The translations under genes and the position numbers were made by a program. This document shows positions 6,542 to 13,645 of a stretch of DNA of 24,411 nucleotides, piece after piece (the stretch's first letter is position 1; the number at the start of each line of letters is the position of its first letter). The DNA is from CAZYTO01 sp964650405 (GTDB lineage Bacteria > Acidobacteriota > Thermoanaerobaculia > Gp7-AA8), in contig CAZYTO010000048.1 of assembly GCA_964650405.1 (NCBI GenBank), forward strand, positions 1-24,411, written 5' to 3'. The notes under the pieces are model-generated. The model ran no database searches, was not told the origin of the DNA, and saw only the letters and a list, made by a program, of their open reading frames with translations.

Positions 6542-7441
6542 ATGAAGTCAGAAGCGCACACGGATGCAAGGCTCCCGGCTCTGCCGTCGCAGGATTCGGT
6601 CGGTGCTTCGGAGGTCACGCTCTACCGCAGCATCGTCCGCATCAAGCGGGACCACGAACTTCTCGATCTCGGCATCTCGTTCTATGACGCCGAGACGACG
6701 GTGCAGTGGGGCTTCAACGCCGATCAATACTTCCACGCGGCGTCGACGATGAAGCTGGCCGTGCTCCTGGGCGTCTTCCGGCAGGTCGAGCGCGGCGAGC
6801 TCCCGCTCGATGCGCCGGTCCATGTCCGAAACCGCTTCACCAGCATCGTCAACCAGGAGCCGTTCATGCTCGATCTCGGCAGCGACGCCGACCCCGACGT
6901 CTACGGCCACCTCGGCAAGACCCTCACTGTGCGCGAGCTGGCCTACTGGATGATCACCAAGTCCAGCAACCTGGCCACGAACCTCCTCATCGACGTCATC
7001 GGCATCCGCACCGTGCAGCTCGCGCTGAAGGAGCTGGAGATCGACGGCATCCGCGTCCTGCGCGGAGTCGAGGACCAGGCGGCGTTCGAGGCGCACCTCA
7101 ACAACGAGGTCACGGCCAACGGGCTGCTGAAGCTCCTGCGCGTCATCGCCGGCGGGAAGGCCTATTCGCAGAAGGCCAGCGATGCCATGCTGGAGATCAT
7201 GCTCGACCAGCAGTATCGCAGCGGCATCCCGGCCGGTCTGCCCAGGACGGCGCGTGTGGCACACAAGACGGGCAACATCTCGACGGTGCATCACGATGCC
7301 GGTATCGTTTATCTCGACGGGCGCCAGCCGTACATCCTGGTAATCCTGACCCGGTTCGAGGCGGAGCAGGGACGGGGAACGGCAGTTGCGGAGGTGTCGC
7401 GCGACGTCTTTTCGGCGCTCGCCGGTCTGACGTATGAGTAA
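6542..7441 (+). CDS. Class A beta-lactamase-like serine hydrolase without signal peptide
   Basis: The 299-aa product has the full catalytic set of the class A beta-lactamase / penicillin-recognising fold: the SxxK nucleophile motif STMK (Ser68, Lys71), SSN (141-143, SDN-like), EAHLN (Glu183 and Asn187, spaced like Glu166/Asn170 of class A enzymes) and HKTG (241-244, KTG box). The length suits a class A domain. Unlike true beta-lactamases there is no N-terminal signal peptide or membrane segment, so a cytoplasmic enzyme acting on a peptide, amide or ester substrate is more likely than periplasmic resistance. Its stop overlaps the next start by 8 nt (ATG 7434 lies inside the last codons), which ties it to the M15-like protein. 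The start codon is ATG 6542, shortly after a repeat tract. Confidence 0.85.
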   Translation: MKSEAHTDARLPALPSQDSVGASEVTLYRSIVRIKRDHELLDLGISFYDAETTVQWGFNADQYFHAASTMKLAVLLGVFRQVERGELPLDAPVHVRNRFTSIVNQEPFMLDLGSDADPDVYGHLGKTLTVRELAYWMITKSSNLATNLLIDVIGIRTVQLALKELEIDGIRVLRGVEDQAAFEAHLNNEVTANGLLKLLRVIAGGKAYSQKASDAMLEIMLDQQYRSGIPAGLPRTARVAHKTGNISTVHHDAGIVYLDGRQPYILVILTRFEAEQGRGTAVAEVSRDVFSALAGLTYE

Positions 7442-8144
7442 TCCCGCCGAGAGGGCTGAAGCCGGTCCGTTGAAGGTCGTCGACGCATTCGATCTCGACG
7501 ACGAGTTGCGCTCGCTCCTGAAGCCCGGCGAGATGGTGCGCGACGGGGAAGGCCGGCGCCATCGCCTGCCGCGCTACTTCTACGAAGTCCCTTCCCACGC
7601 GGCCTCGCTGGCGGTCCGCCTGTCTCCGCACTTCGGGCTCAACGAATTCGTGCTCGTCGATCTCAAGGAAGACCAGCGTCTTCAGCAGTTTCCGCGCTAC
7701 GTGCCCTGCGCCGTCCGGCTGCTGGCCTTCTACCTCGAGCAGTTCCGCGCCGCCGCCGGAGCCTCGGTGCACATCGCCGTCAACGGCGGTTACCGGTCGC
7801 CCGCCCACAAGATGTCGCACGACGCCACACCGCACATGTGGGGTACCGCTGCCGACATCTACCGGATCGGAACGACCATTCTCCGGACGCGGGAGACCAT
7901 CGACCGGTACAACGACCTCGCCGAAGACCTCAGCGACGACGTTTCCGTGCTCCCTTACGGCCACGTCACGGGCCTGAATGCCGATGATCACGTCCACGTC
8001 GACCTCGGCTATTTGACGATGGTGCCGCGCGCGATCAGCGAAGACCGGATGGAGGTCCCGCAGGAGAGCCGGCCCCGCTTCGCCTTCGAAGAACGGAGGC
8101 GGAAGGATCGGCGCTCGCGGGGAAGCGAAAATCCAGAGTCGTGA
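7434..8144 (+). CDS. M15-type zinc D,D-peptidase-like protein, cytoplasmic
   Basis: The 236-aa product carries the zinc-site pattern of M15 (D-Ala-D-Ala carboxypeptidase/dipeptidase, VanX/VanY-like) enzymes. The segment GGYRSPAHKMSHDATPHMWG supplies His134, with Asp141 seven residues later (HMWGTAAD), and DDHVHVDLGY supplies His188. The HFGLNEFV block (66-73) resembles the substrate-side segment in M15_3-type domains. There is no signal peptide, so a cytoplasmic peptide substrate is inferred. The C-terminus ends in a charged FEERRRKDRRSRG tail. The gene overlaps the serine hydrolase and is followed at 8276 by the ligase-like gene, forming an apparent three-gene operon. Whether it cuts D,D-dipeptide bonds is inference from the fold. 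Confidence 0.8.
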   Translation: MSNPAERAEAGPLKVVDAFDLDDELRSLLKPGEMVRDGEGRRHRLPRYFYEVPSHAASLAVRLSPHFGLNEFVLVDLKEDQRLQQFPRYVPCAVRLLAFYLEQFRAAAGASVHIAVNGGYRSPAHKMSHDATPHMWGTAADIYRIGTTILRTRETIDRYNDLAEDLSDDVSVLPYGHVTGLNADDHVHVDLGYLTMVPRAISEDRMEVPQESRPRFAFEERRRKDRRSRGSENPES

Positions 8145-8275
8145 GCGCTTCCGGTGCGCCCGGCCTGAGGGACCTTCGTGGTTTGACCTGTCCCCCGGCT
8201 TCGCATGCAGAGCGAGGCACGCACCACGAACCGGCACCCTTTTCGCTATGTCTCTTGGTGCGCAGTCCCACCCGA
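8145..8275. other. Leader of the ligase-like gene, no gene seen
   Basis: The 131-nt stretch can be read in the ligase frame from a GTG at 8141, but the translation looks non-coding and lacks motifs. An 8-bp complement pairs 8175-8182 (ttcgtggt) with 8223-8230. This is a weak, possibly accidental stem. There is no tandem word structure like the islands elsewhere. Confidence 0.35.
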
Positions 8276-9904
8276 ATGCCTCGCTTCTCCGTCGATCGCA
8301 AGAACGGCAGCGCGCAGGAAGAACACCTGCAGAGCACGCGGCTCGGTATGCCTGTGATCGGCATGGAGTCGGAGTTCAACGTCTGGCTGGACGAAGTCGA
8401 GATCGACCCGAGACCGTTCTGGGATCACCCGGGCAACTTCATCGACCGGCCTCTGCTGCCGCGCGAGAAATCCTCCCTGCAACTGCCGACGGGCGGGGCG
8501 GTGTACTTCGACCGCGGCGTGATCGAAGTGGTGACGCCGGTCATCGAGCTGGCGCCCCGCTGCACGGCGCGCGTCGTGCGCAACCTCTGGGAGCAGATCG
8601 GATTCGTCCGCGACCAGCTCACGAAGTGGGGCATGGAGGCAGGGCACACCGTTCGCCTGAAGGCCTACAGCAGCCACTACAACATCTCCTACGAAATCCC
8701 CGTTGAAGAGCAGGAGCCGGGGCGGAACGAGAAGGCCCTGGCGCTCCTGCTGGCGTACATCCTGCCGGTGCCGGTCATGGTGGCGGGGGCGAACCGCCGC
8801 TCGACGGGCGTCGGTGTGCGCCCGCGCGGCGGGCGGATCGAGGTGACGGTCGACTTCACTCCCGATCCGGGTCTCACCATCGCCACGGCGACGCTCATCG
8901 TCGGAATCGTTCGCGCGGTGATGGCCTGGCCGAGCTATGAGCTGTCCATGCTGCAGACGATGGGTGTTCCGGTCGTGGAGGGTGTCGTCCCCGGCAAGCA
9001 CACCACCCGCAAGGGATGGCTGACGAAGGACTTCCACTATCCGCACAGTCCGTACACGAGCGACATCGACGTGCGGATATGGAAGACGCAGCTCGGCACA
9101 GTCTGCTCGCTGCGGGAGCTGGCGTACGACGTGGCCTGGCACTTCCGCCGCGCGATCCGCCGATACTCCGACCCGTTCAGCTTCCGCTTGCTGTTCGCCA
9201 TTCTCGAGGGACGGGCGCCGTCGCTGCTGGAGCTGACCGACCGGCCGAAAGCGTACGAAGACGTCGGCAATCTCTGCCGGTGGGGGTTGGTCCTGGAAGA
9301 GCTGCGCAGTTTCAGGCCGGCCGCTGACCCCGCCGCCCCGGCCAGCATCCCCCCCCCCCCTCCTCCCCACGTCGTCGAGCGTACCCGTGCCCGGGAAGAG
9401 CACCTGCAGGAGTTGGCCGCGGTCAACGCGGCATCGCGCTTCGAGAAGCATCTCGCGCCGCGCGATCCGCCCTCGTGGAAGGACGAGCCGCCCCGCACGA
9501 AGGTCACGCCCCCGCCTCCGGTTGCGCCGCCGAGTCAGCATCCGTCACGGACGCGCCCGCAGACATCGGCTCCGGCACGGCTTCTCGCCGGCCCCTATGT
9601 CGATCGTCGCGGCACCTCGCTTCTGCCACGGCGCACTGCCCGCCGCCCCGACCGCCGCAAAGCGGGTGAGCGCCGCCGGCACCCGTACGCGATCCCTTTC
9701 CCCGATCGCCGTCTAACCCGCTCCGCCTACGAGCAGGTCTTCCTCAAGATCGTCTCGGGCTCCCGCCTGCGCATGGACGGCGAAACGTACACCCCGGTGG
9801 GCATGAAGGGCTGGTACCACGCCCTCTTCCGCTGCGACGCCGACGGCGCCGAGAAGCTCGTCTCGATCGACGAACTGCTTGGGAAGATGCGGGATTGGGT
9901 GTGA
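8276..9904 (+). CDS. Carboxylate-amine ligase-like (glutamine synthetase-fold) protein with basic C-terminal domain
   Basis: The product (542 aa from ATG 8276) resembles the glutamine-synthetase / glutamate-cysteine-ligase / amidoligase superfamily. It has an N-terminal GMESEFN (29-35) in place of the metal-binding GxExE, then FDRGVIEVVTP (78-88), RLKAYSSHYNIS (127-138) and the basic strand RPRGGRIEVTVDF (182-194). Such enzymes use ATP to form amide bonds between a carboxylate and an amine. The specific substrate is unknown. After about residue 350 comes a proline/alanine linker with a 12-C homopolymer, then a C-terminal domain of about 100 aa beginning YVDRRG and rich in RR/DRR motifs, ending in SAYEQVFLKIVSGS and IDELLGKM. 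Alternative starts are GTG 8141 (unlikely) and ATG 8348 (MPVIGMESEF). Next to two peptidase-like genes it may build or modify a peptide that they trim. Confidence 0.65.
   Translation: MPRFSVDRKNGSAQEEHLQSTRLGMPVIGMESEFNVWLDEVEIDPRPFWDHPGNFIDRPLLPREKSSLQLPTGGAVYFDRGVIEVVTPVIELAPRCTARVVRNLWEQIGFVRDQLTKWGMEAGHTVRLKAYSSHYNISYEIPVEEQEPGRNEKALALLLAYILPVPVMVAGANRRSTGVGVRPRGGRIEVTVDFTPDPGLTIATATLIVGIVRAVMAWPSYELSMLQTMGVPVVEGVVPGKHTTRKGWLTKDFHYPHSPYTSDIDVRIWKTQLGTVCSLRELAYDVAWHFRRAIRRYSDPFSFRLLFAILEGRAPSLLELTDRPKAYEDVGNLCRWGLVLEELRSFRPAADPAAPASIPPPPPPHVVERTRAREEHLQELAAVNAASRFEKHLAPRDPPSWKDEPPRTKVTPPPPVAPPSQHPSRTRPQTSAPARLLAGPYVDRRGTSLLPRRTARRPDRRKAGERRRHPYAIPFPDRRLTRSAYEQVFLKIVSGSRLRMDGETYTPVGMKGWYHALFRCDADGAEKLVSIDELLGKMRDWV
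9349..9360 (+). repeat. Homopolymer C12 inside the ligase-like gene
   Basis: Twelve consecutive cytosines encode part of a polyproline linker between the ligase domain and the basic C-terminal domain. The frame is the same on both sides, and both translations look like real protein. The tract is prone to slippage in vivo and to miscounting by sequencers. Confidence 0.9.
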
Positions 9905-9990
9905 GATTCGCTGATCGCTGGTCGTTGGTCGCTGATCGCCGATCGCTCAGCGAATAAGCGATAAGCGAATAAGCGAATCAGCGACTAAAG
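9905..9990. repeat. Word-repeat island at the convergent junction, possible bidirectional terminator
   Basis: The left part 9906-9946 repeats cgctgatcgctggtcg-type words and the right part 9949-9985 repeats aagcgaat words, the approximate complement. There is also a short cgct/agcg palindrome where they meet (about 9945-9954). Pairing is less exact than in the dap islands. It lies between the 3' ends of the plus-strand ligase gene and the minus-strand small membrane protein, so a role in stopping transcription from both sides is plausible but not shown by a clear U-tract. Confidence 0.6.
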
Positions 9991-10001
9991 TAGCAGGTCC
10001 G

Positions 10002-10256
10002 TCATTCAGTCGAACGCCGCTCCCAGTCTTCTTTCAGCGCCTGCTGCGGAGAGCGGTCCTTCAGCCGCGGCCGCTCCAGGATCACGGCCAGCAGGTCGAC
10101 CAGCCCCCACGTCAGAAAGGTCGACGCCGCGATCGTGAAGAGCTGCGTCGGGGACGAGAGGTTGAGCAGCAGGAAGAGCGCGACCGGCAGCAGGACGCCC
10201 ATCACCACCACACCGATCACGAGTCGGATACGGGACACGGGGCGGTATTCAATCAC
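10002..10256 (-). CDS. Small two-helix membrane protein, function unknown
   Basis: The 84-aa product has two hydrophobic segments, roughly residues 11-32 and 40-58, followed by a charged C-terminal tail (ERPRLKDRSPQQALKEDWERR) that is probably cytoplasmic. I do not recognise a family. The start is GTG at 10256, one base from a repeat island and without a visible Shine-Dalgarno sequence. An internal ATG at 10202 would remove most of the first helix and is less likely. It lies downstream of the lytic transglycosylase gene on the same strand, so the two may be co-transcribed. Confidence 0.6.
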   Translation of the reverse strand: MIEYRPVSRIRLVIGVVVMGVLLPVALFLLLNLSSPTQLFTIAASTFLTWGLVDLLAVILERPRLKDRSPQQALKEDWERRSTE

Positions 10257-10257
10257 A

Positions 10258-10345
10258 GGTTACTTGTGGGTTACGGGGTTACGTGGTTACGGGGTTGCTG
10301 AGCAGGGCCGTGAACAAGTCCAGTGACCTCGCAACCCCGCAACGC
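10258..10345. repeat. Word-repeat island between lytic transglycosylase and small membrane protein
   Basis: The left part 10258-10298 repeats ggttacgggg/ggttacgtgg words about four times. The right part (10331-10347) holds gcaaccccgcaacgcgt. Positions 10290-10298 are an exact 9-bp reverse complement of 10331-10339, extendable with mismatches to about 15 bp. The island occupies almost the whole spacer between the two minus-strand genes. Confidence 0.65.
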
Positions 10346-10355
10346 GTGGGCACCC

Positions 10356-11348
10356 TCACTGCGTCTCCACGCCGTTCTGTCCCGCGATCCGGTCGCCGAG
10401 CTCGGATTGATAGTCGTTGACTCGGGAGACGTAGTCGCGGGTCTCGCGGAAGGGAGGGATGCCGCCGAAGCGGCGCACGTTGCCCTCGCCGGCATTGTAG
10501 GCGGCGATGGCTTTCCTGGTGTCGCCGTGGAAGCGGTCGGTCAGGTAGCGGAGGTACTTCGCGCCGGCCGAGATGTTCTGCGCGGGATTGGTCAGGTCGC
10601 GGACGCCGAGCCAGCGTCCGGTGCGAGGCACGAGTTGCATCAGGCCGACGGCCCCGGCCTGGGAGCGTGCCACCGGGTTGAAACTCGATTCCGTGTGTAC
10701 GACCGCCGCGACCAGTTCCGGCGGCAGAGCGTTCCTCTTCGCCTCCTGGTAGATGACGCCGCCGAACGGGACCTGGGACTGGAAGAAGGTGGCCCTGACC
10801 GACTCCGCGGCGTCCGCCACGACATGAACGACCTCCACCGGTGCCTCCGCCGCCGCCGCCGGCGCATCGGTGGCTACCTGGGCTACATCCTGCACCGCCG
10901 AGGACACGCCGCCGGTGACCTGGCTGGCGATCTTCCTGGCCGTGGCGAGATCCTCGGCGATTCCTGCCGCGGTCGCCGCTGGGGCGGGAGCGGGCGGAGC
11001 GGCATCCGGCGTATTGGCAAGAAGAGCCGGAGCCGTCGTCGTCGAGGCTGTTTCCGAGGGGGCCGGGATGGGGGCGGCGGGCGATACCGTCACCGCGCCG
11101 ATCCCCGAATCCGGTTTCTTCTGCTTCTGATTCGTGTTCTGGTGCTGAGACAGGCCGAGTTTGGCCAGGGGAACCCCGAGAGCGCCGAGTGCCAGCGAGG
11201 CTCCCAGGCCCCAGACCGCGGTCTGCTTTCGCAGGGTGGCAAGGCGGCGCGCCGGCCTTACTTTTTGTACCTCTTCCCGCAATTCATGCCGGTGGTAGCC
11301 GTCGAGGAATCGCTCCTGGTAGGGCCTGCTAGTCTTGATCCGGGCCAT
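10356..11348 (-). CDS. Membrane-anchored lytic transglycosylase (SLT domain)
   Basis: The enzyme cleaves the glycan strand of peptidoglycan with formation of a 1,6-anhydro end. From ATG 11348 the product is 330 aa: a short basic cytoplasmic N-terminus, one membrane helix (about 44-65), a long Ala/Pro/Thr-rich linker (80-190) and a C-terminal SLT/goose-lysozyme-like domain (about 195-310). The domain contains LPPELVAAVVHTESSFNP with catalytic Glu220, then GAVGLMQLVP and IAAYNAGEGNV, the standard family motifs. The ATG is preceded by AGAAGGAGA about 8 nt upstream; an upstream TTG at 11381 is rejected because that ribosome-binding site would lie inside the gene. It is divergent from the RlpA-like gene, another peptidoglycan-acting protein. 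Confidence 0.92.
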   Translation of the reverse strand: MARIKTSRPYQERFLDGYHRHELREEVQKVRPARRLATLRKQTAVWGLGASLALGALGVPLAKLGLSQHQNTNQKQKKPDSGIGAVTVSPAAPIPAPSETASTTTAPALLANTPDAAPPAPAPAATAAGIAEDLATARKIASQVTGGVSSAVQDVAQVATDAPAAAAEAPVEVVHVVADAAESVRATFFQSQVPFGGVIYQEAKRNALPPELVAAVVHTESSFNPVARSQAGAVGLMQLVPRTGRWLGVRDLTNPAQNISAGAKYLRYLTDRFHGDTRKAIAAYNAGEGNVRRFGGIPPFRETRDYVSRVNDYQSELGDRIAGQNGVETQ

Positions 11349-11503
11349 GTCCGGCGTCTCCTTCTGCCAGTTATTTAGCAACGTCAGCGCCAGAATTCAT
11401 CCGCGCAAGCTATTTCAACTGCAGCCACTTACGGTTGACAACGCCATCTGGCTGGCCTTGCCGTTTTGGCTCATCGATTGAAATGTGCTCAAATCGGGCC
11501 GGT
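11349..11503. promoter_or_regulatory. Divergent promoter region (lytic transglycosylase / RlpA-like)
   Basis: This 155-nt spacer is noticeably AT-richer than its surroundings and separates two divergently transcribed cell-wall genes, so it must hold both promoters. A TTGACA at 11435-11440 is a consensus -35 hexamer for the plus strand, but no good -10 lies 16-18 nt downstream. For the minus strand, TAAATA (about 11369-11376) could be a -10 without a convincing -35. The Shine-Dalgarno AGAAGGAGA of the minus gene lies at about 11356-11364. Confidence 0.4.
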
Positions 11504-12193
11504 ATGAGGTACCTGACCACAGGATTCGCGGTCGCGCTGGCGGGCACATTGTTATTCGCCATGCCGGCCAGGGCGCAGAGCTACATGTGCGAGGAGCAGA
11601 TCCACCTCGCCGATCAGGACATGGAGTGCTACCGCGAGGGGCCGCCCCTCGCGCACGTCGAGGTCCCGCCGTGCCCGCCGGACCCCGAGCCGGAGAATCC
11701 GTTCTACATCCGCCTGCTGAACTACGCGCGGCTGAAGCTGAATCACCGCATGACCGGCCTGGCCAGCTACTACTCCACCTCGCTCAACGGCACCCTGACG
11801 GCGAACGGGGAGCGCTATTACAACAAGAAACTCTCCGCCGCCCACCTCACCCTCCCCCTCGGCTGCTGGGTCGAGGTGACCTCCAGGGCCACCGGCCGCA
11901 AGATCCGCCTCCGGGTGAATGACCGCGGGCCGTACGTGCACAAGTTCATCATCGACCTCTCTCAGGCCGCCGCCCGTGCCCTCGGCGTCGATGTCGCCGA
12001 GGACCGGACGGTCGAGATCCGCGTCATCGCCATGCCCGGGGAGACACCGCTGCCGGAGGACTTCATCTACAGCGCGCCGGCTGCGGTCGCGGAGGAGGCG
12101 ACTGCGGCGGCATCCGCAGCGGCTGCACCTGTGACGGCGGCGCCTGTAACGGTCGCACCGGTGACCGCGGCATTGCAGCGGCAACAGCAGTAG
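11504..12193 (+). CDS. RlpA-like septal-ring lytic transglycosylase / DPBB-domain protein
   Basis: The 229-aa product has a signal peptide (MRYLTTGFAVALAGTLLFAMPARA, cleavage near residue 24) with no lipobox cysteine at the cleavage site, so it is probably periplasmic and soluble. Residues ~84-163 form a double-psi beta-barrel of the RlpA type: GLASYYSTSLNGTLTANGERYY, AAHLTLPLGCWVEVT, VNDRGPY (Asp140) and IIDLSQAAARALG (Asp151). RlpA proteins cleave peptidoglycan lacking stem peptides. Several extra cysteines in the region before the barrel (C29, C42, C57) suggest disulphides. The C-terminus is a low-complexity tail of Ala/Val/Pro/Thr repeats (APVTAAPVTVAPVTAA) instead of an SPOR domain. The start at ATG 11504 is chosen for the signal peptide; the open frame continues upstream to 11435 without support. 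Confidence 0.88.
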   Translation: MRYLTTGFAVALAGTLLFAMPARAQSYMCEEQIHLADQDMECYREGPPLAHVEVPPCPPDPEPENPFYIRLLNYARLKLNHRMTGLASYYSTSLNGTLTANGERYYNKKLSAAHLTLPLGCWVEVTSRATGRKIRLRVNDRGPYVHKFIIDLSQAAARALGVDVAEDRTVEIRVIAMPGETPLPEDFIYSAPAAVAEEATAAASAAAAPVTAAPVTVAPVTAALQRQQQ

Positions 12194-12211
12194 AGCCGAG
12201 CGCCGGAATCA

Positions 12212-12919
12212 TTACGCCGGCAAGCTCAGGCAAAACGTGCTGCCCTCTTCCGGTTTCGAGTCGGCGGTGACCGATCCGCCGTGCTCCTCGGCCACGCGCC
12301 TGGCGAGGTAGAGGCCGTAGCCGGGTCCCCCTCCGCGCGCCTTGTCGAGCTTCAGGCCGAGGTCGAAGATCTGGCCGAGGTAGCGGGGATCGATGCCGAT
12401 GCCGTTGTCCCGGACGCAGATGCGGTAGTGGCCGTCCACCGGTGCGGCTTCGATGGCCATCGTCCGCTCGCCCTTCGGACGGTCGTTGAAGAAGAGGGCG
12501 TTCGAGACGAGGGCGCCGAGGGCGTCGCGGATCTTCTCCGGGTCGGCGGTGACCGTCGGCAGATCCGCGGAAACGTCGACCTTCACGCCGCCTTCCTCGA
12601 TCTGGAAGGTGTACTTGAGCAGCACCTCTTCGACGACCTCGCGGAGGGAAGTCGCGCGCCGGGCGTTCGGGCGGGAGAGGAGCTTGACCATGTGGGACAT
12701 CTCGTCGAGGACGCGCTTCATCTGCTGCGCGCTGGAGCGGATGCGGCGGAGAAAGTCCTGGCCTTCTTCATCGAGACGGTCTTCATAGTCGGCGAGCAGA
12801 AGATCGCTGAAGCCGTCGATGGAGAAGATGGGCGACTTCAGGTCATGAGAGAGCACGCTGAAAAAGCGGACGAGCTCATCCTGCTGAATCGACTCCGGCC
12901 CCTGTCCGCTCGCGTCCAC
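12212..12919 (-). CDS. Soluble sensor histidine kinase (HisKA + HATPase_c only)
   Basis: The 235-aa product is a bare kinase core. The dimerisation/phosphoacceptor helix has SVLSHDLKSPIFSI with His25. The ATP-binding domain has an N box (ALVSNALFFND, Asn140), a G1 box (DNGIGID, 171-177) and a glycine-rich G2 loop (GGGPGYGL, 196-203). There is no transmembrane segment, PAS, GAF or receiver domain, so any signal must arrive through a partner protein. No response regulator is adjacent. The start is a GTG 28 nt after the stop of the S51-like gene, on the same strand, suggesting a shared transcript. It converges on the RlpA-like gene with a very short spacer. Confidence 0.85.
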   Translation of the reverse strand: MDASGQGPESIQQDELVRFFSVLSHDLKSPIFSIDGFSDLLLADYEDRLDEEGQDFLRRIRSSAQQMKRVLDEMSHMVKLLSRPNARRATSLREVVEEVLLKYTFQIEEGGVKVDVSADLPTVTADPEKIRDALGALVSNALFFNDRPKGERTMAIEAAPVDGHYRICVRDNGIGIDPRYLGQIFDLGLKLDKARGGGPGYGLYLARRVAEEHGGSVTADSKPEEGSTFCLSLPA

Positions 12920-12947
12920 GGGGCGGAAGTGGCTGCAACTCGCTTGC

Positions 12948-13631
12948 CTAAGCCTTTCGGAAGACGGCCACTTGTCCTTCGCCGGCGATCTCCGTGGCTC
13001 CGCCGGCCCGGATGACGAGGGCCGTTTTCGGAGGAATGCCGATGCCGAGGCGCGTATCGGGGAGCGACATCAGGCGCCGGAGCATGGTGTCGTTGGCCGG
13101 GTCGAACCCCGTCTCCAGCACCGTCTCGCGCAGCCAGCCGAGGGCTGGGAGGGCGGCGGCGGTGCCGTGCATGTCGCGGGCGTGCGCGCCGAAACAGGCC
13201 GCAGCCGCACCGATGGCGGCGACCACGGTGCCGCTCGCGGCGGCTTCGCGGAGCGCCATATCGGCGGGCGATTCGTGAAGCGTGGCCAGGAGCTGATTCG
13301 TCACGCCGCCGCCGAGGTAGACGAGCCCTGCGGAGAGGATCGCGCTGAGGTTCTTACCGCGCCTGGCGTCGCGGTGGCGATACACCGGCACGTTGACGGT
13401 CGTCACACCGGGGTCGATGCCGCTGAAATACTTGCCGAGGTGCCCTGCGTACTCGGCAGATCCTGAGGCGGTTGGGAGGAAGGCGACCGTGCGGCGGTCC
13501 GGGGGCAGCGAGCGGAGCAGCAGCTCATCGACCTCCCGCGTCTCCCCGAACGAGAACTCGCCGCCGCCGATGAGCACGAGCATCTGGAAATCGCCGGCCA
13601 GATCGACGTGCAGCGGTTTCATCCTCCGCAT
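12948..13631 (-). CDS. S51 peptidase / cyanophycinase-like protein, catalytic serine missing
   Basis: The 227-aa product has the layout of peptidase family S51 (aspartyl dipeptidase / cyanophycinase-like): MLVLIGGGEFSFGE at the first strand, FLPTASG (51-57), VYLGGGVTNQLL (104-115) and RLGIGIPPKTALVI (194-207). The nucleophile elbow, normally GxSAGA, reads IGAAAACFG, so the serine position (about Ala143) is alanine. The usual DQHF-x-R histidine region reads FDPANDTMLRRL. This makes it a probable non-catalytic member, perhaps a binding or sensing protein. The start is uncertain: ATG 13631, 13622 (after GGAGG) and 13583 (MLVLIGGG) are all possible. It precedes the histidine kinase on the same strand. 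Confidence 0.7.
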   Translation of the reverse strand: MRRMKPLHVDLAGDFQMLVLIGGGEFSFGETREVDELLLRSLPPDRRTVAFLPTASGSAEYAGHLGKYFSGIDPGVTTVNVPVYRHRDARRGKNLSAILSAGLVYLGGGVTNQLLATLHESPADMALREAAASGTVVAAIGAAAACFGAHARDMHGTAAALPALGWLRETVLETGFDPANDTMLRRLMSLPDTRLGIGIPPKTALVIRAGGATEIAGEGQVAVFRKA

Positions 13632-13645
13632 CGTACACTCGCGTC

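Noticed and set aside
8175..8230. 8-bp inverted repeat in the leader of the ligase-like gene
   Set aside because: An 8-bp stem with a ~40-nt loop is near chance level in a 130-nt GC-rich stretch.
12194..12211. Terminator between the convergent RlpA-like and histidine kinase genes
   Set aside because: Only a 5-bp gccgg/ccggc pairing was found nearby and no U-tract, so it was not annotated.
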